DNA of 40,626 bases, from NCBI GenBank assembly GCA_024641745.1, contig JAHECL010000009.1, positions 1 through 40,626 of the forward strand. Direction: 5' to 3'. The stretch's first letter is position 1. The number at the start of each line of letters is the position of its first letter. The stretch is from Gemmatimonadota bacterium (GTDB lineage: Bacteria > Gemmatimonadota > Gemmatimonadetes > Gemmatimonadales > GWC2-71-9). This document shows positions 40,449 through 40,626 of this stretch, in pieces. The notes under the pieces are model-generated. The model was not told where the DNA came from, did not search any database, and was given only the letters and a program-made list of their open reading frames with translations. The translations under genes were made by a program, and so were the position numbers.

Positions 40449-40626
40449 GTGCGCGACCCCAGGCTCACCGAGCGGCGAAACCCGCGCACCGCGACCATTG
40501 ACATCGCGTCGAGCCTGGAAATCGTCGACCTGATGTCGGCGGAAGACGCCGCCGTGCCCGCCGCCGTGGCGCGCGCCCGGGAGCCGATTGCCCGGACCAT
40601 CGACCTGATCGACGCTGCCTTCCGCG
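40449..40626 (+). CDS. murQ: N-acetylmuramic acid 6-phosphate etherase, 5' part
   Basis: Splits MurNAc-6-phosphate into GlcNAc-6-phosphate and D-lactate during wall recycling. Only the first 59 residues are in the window; the gene runs off the right edge. From GTG 40449 the frame reads VRDPRLTERRNPRTATID, then SLEIVDLMSAEDAAVPAAVARA, which matches the MurQ N terminus (T-E-x-x-N-x-x-x... ID... S-T-L-E ... DxxVPxAV). The ORF track misses it because it is cut off. Its neighbour ggt and the epimerase at 23 kb may also touch murein peptide turnover. Confidence 0.85.
   Translation, partial: MRDPRLTERRNPRTATIDIASSLEIVDLMSAEDAAVPAAVARAREPIARTIDLIDAAFR

Overview
The window is very GC-rich, tightly packed, and comes from a Gram-negative bacterium. 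Signs of an outer membrane are lipoprotein signals, a protein ending in what looks like a C-terminal beta-barrel, and MurQ-type wall recycling. Gene order, protein style and FCB-like promoters (TAnnTT -10 boxes) suggest Gemmatimonadota or a relative. That placement is inference; no marker was searched. I saw no tRNA, rRNA, CRISPR array, insertion sequence or prophage. No gap between genes exceeds about 170 bases.

Region 1 (1-12178, + strand) is the S10-spc ribosomal operon: rpsJ (3' part), rplC, rplD, rplW, rplB, rpsS, rplV, rpsC, rplP, rpmC, rpsQ, rplN, rplX, rplE, rpsN (zinc type), rpsH, rplF, rplR, rpsE, rpmD, rplO, secY, adk, map. Most genes overlap or abut. L4, L5 and S5 carry unusual basic, low-complexity tails. 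A strong hairpin separates secY from adk. The usual infA-rpmJ-rpsM-rpsK-rpsD-rpoA-rplQ segment does not follow map; trpS follows instead.

Region 2 (12233-20271, + strand) holds housekeeping genes: trpS from an apparently leaderless promoter, a divergent PilT-like ATPase, a membrane M28 peptidase, purA with a hairpin leader, glyS, a cystathionine gamma-synthase-family PLP enzyme and a zincin-like metallopeptidase.

Region 3 (20307-26481, + strand) starts with a compact four-gene cluster: a secreted beta-propeller, a 90-aa unknown, a ubiquitin-fold protein and a histone-deacetylase-family enzyme. A dipeptide epimerase overlapping priA follows.

Region 4 (26487-32561) has two secreted-protein genes on the - strand, DUF1254/DUF1214 and an arylsulfatase. 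They flank a + strand unit of a TIGR00300 ornithine-cyclodeaminase-type protein, a 134-aa unknown, a Fur-family regulator and CcdA.

Region 5 (32640-40626) carries a three-gene - strand operon: an ABC exporter half with a non-canonical Walker B, a SIMPL-domain protein, and an 845-aa secreted protein joining a Vps62-like domain to a probable beta-barrel. A glycine-zipper lipoprotein (+), a gamma-glutamyltransferase lipoprotein (-) and the 5' end of murQ (+) follow; ggt and murQ diverge around a perfect 12-bp palindrome.

The best candidates for undescribed biology are the propeller/unknown/ubiquitin-fold/deacetylase cluster and the ABC-SIMPL-Vps62/barrel operon.
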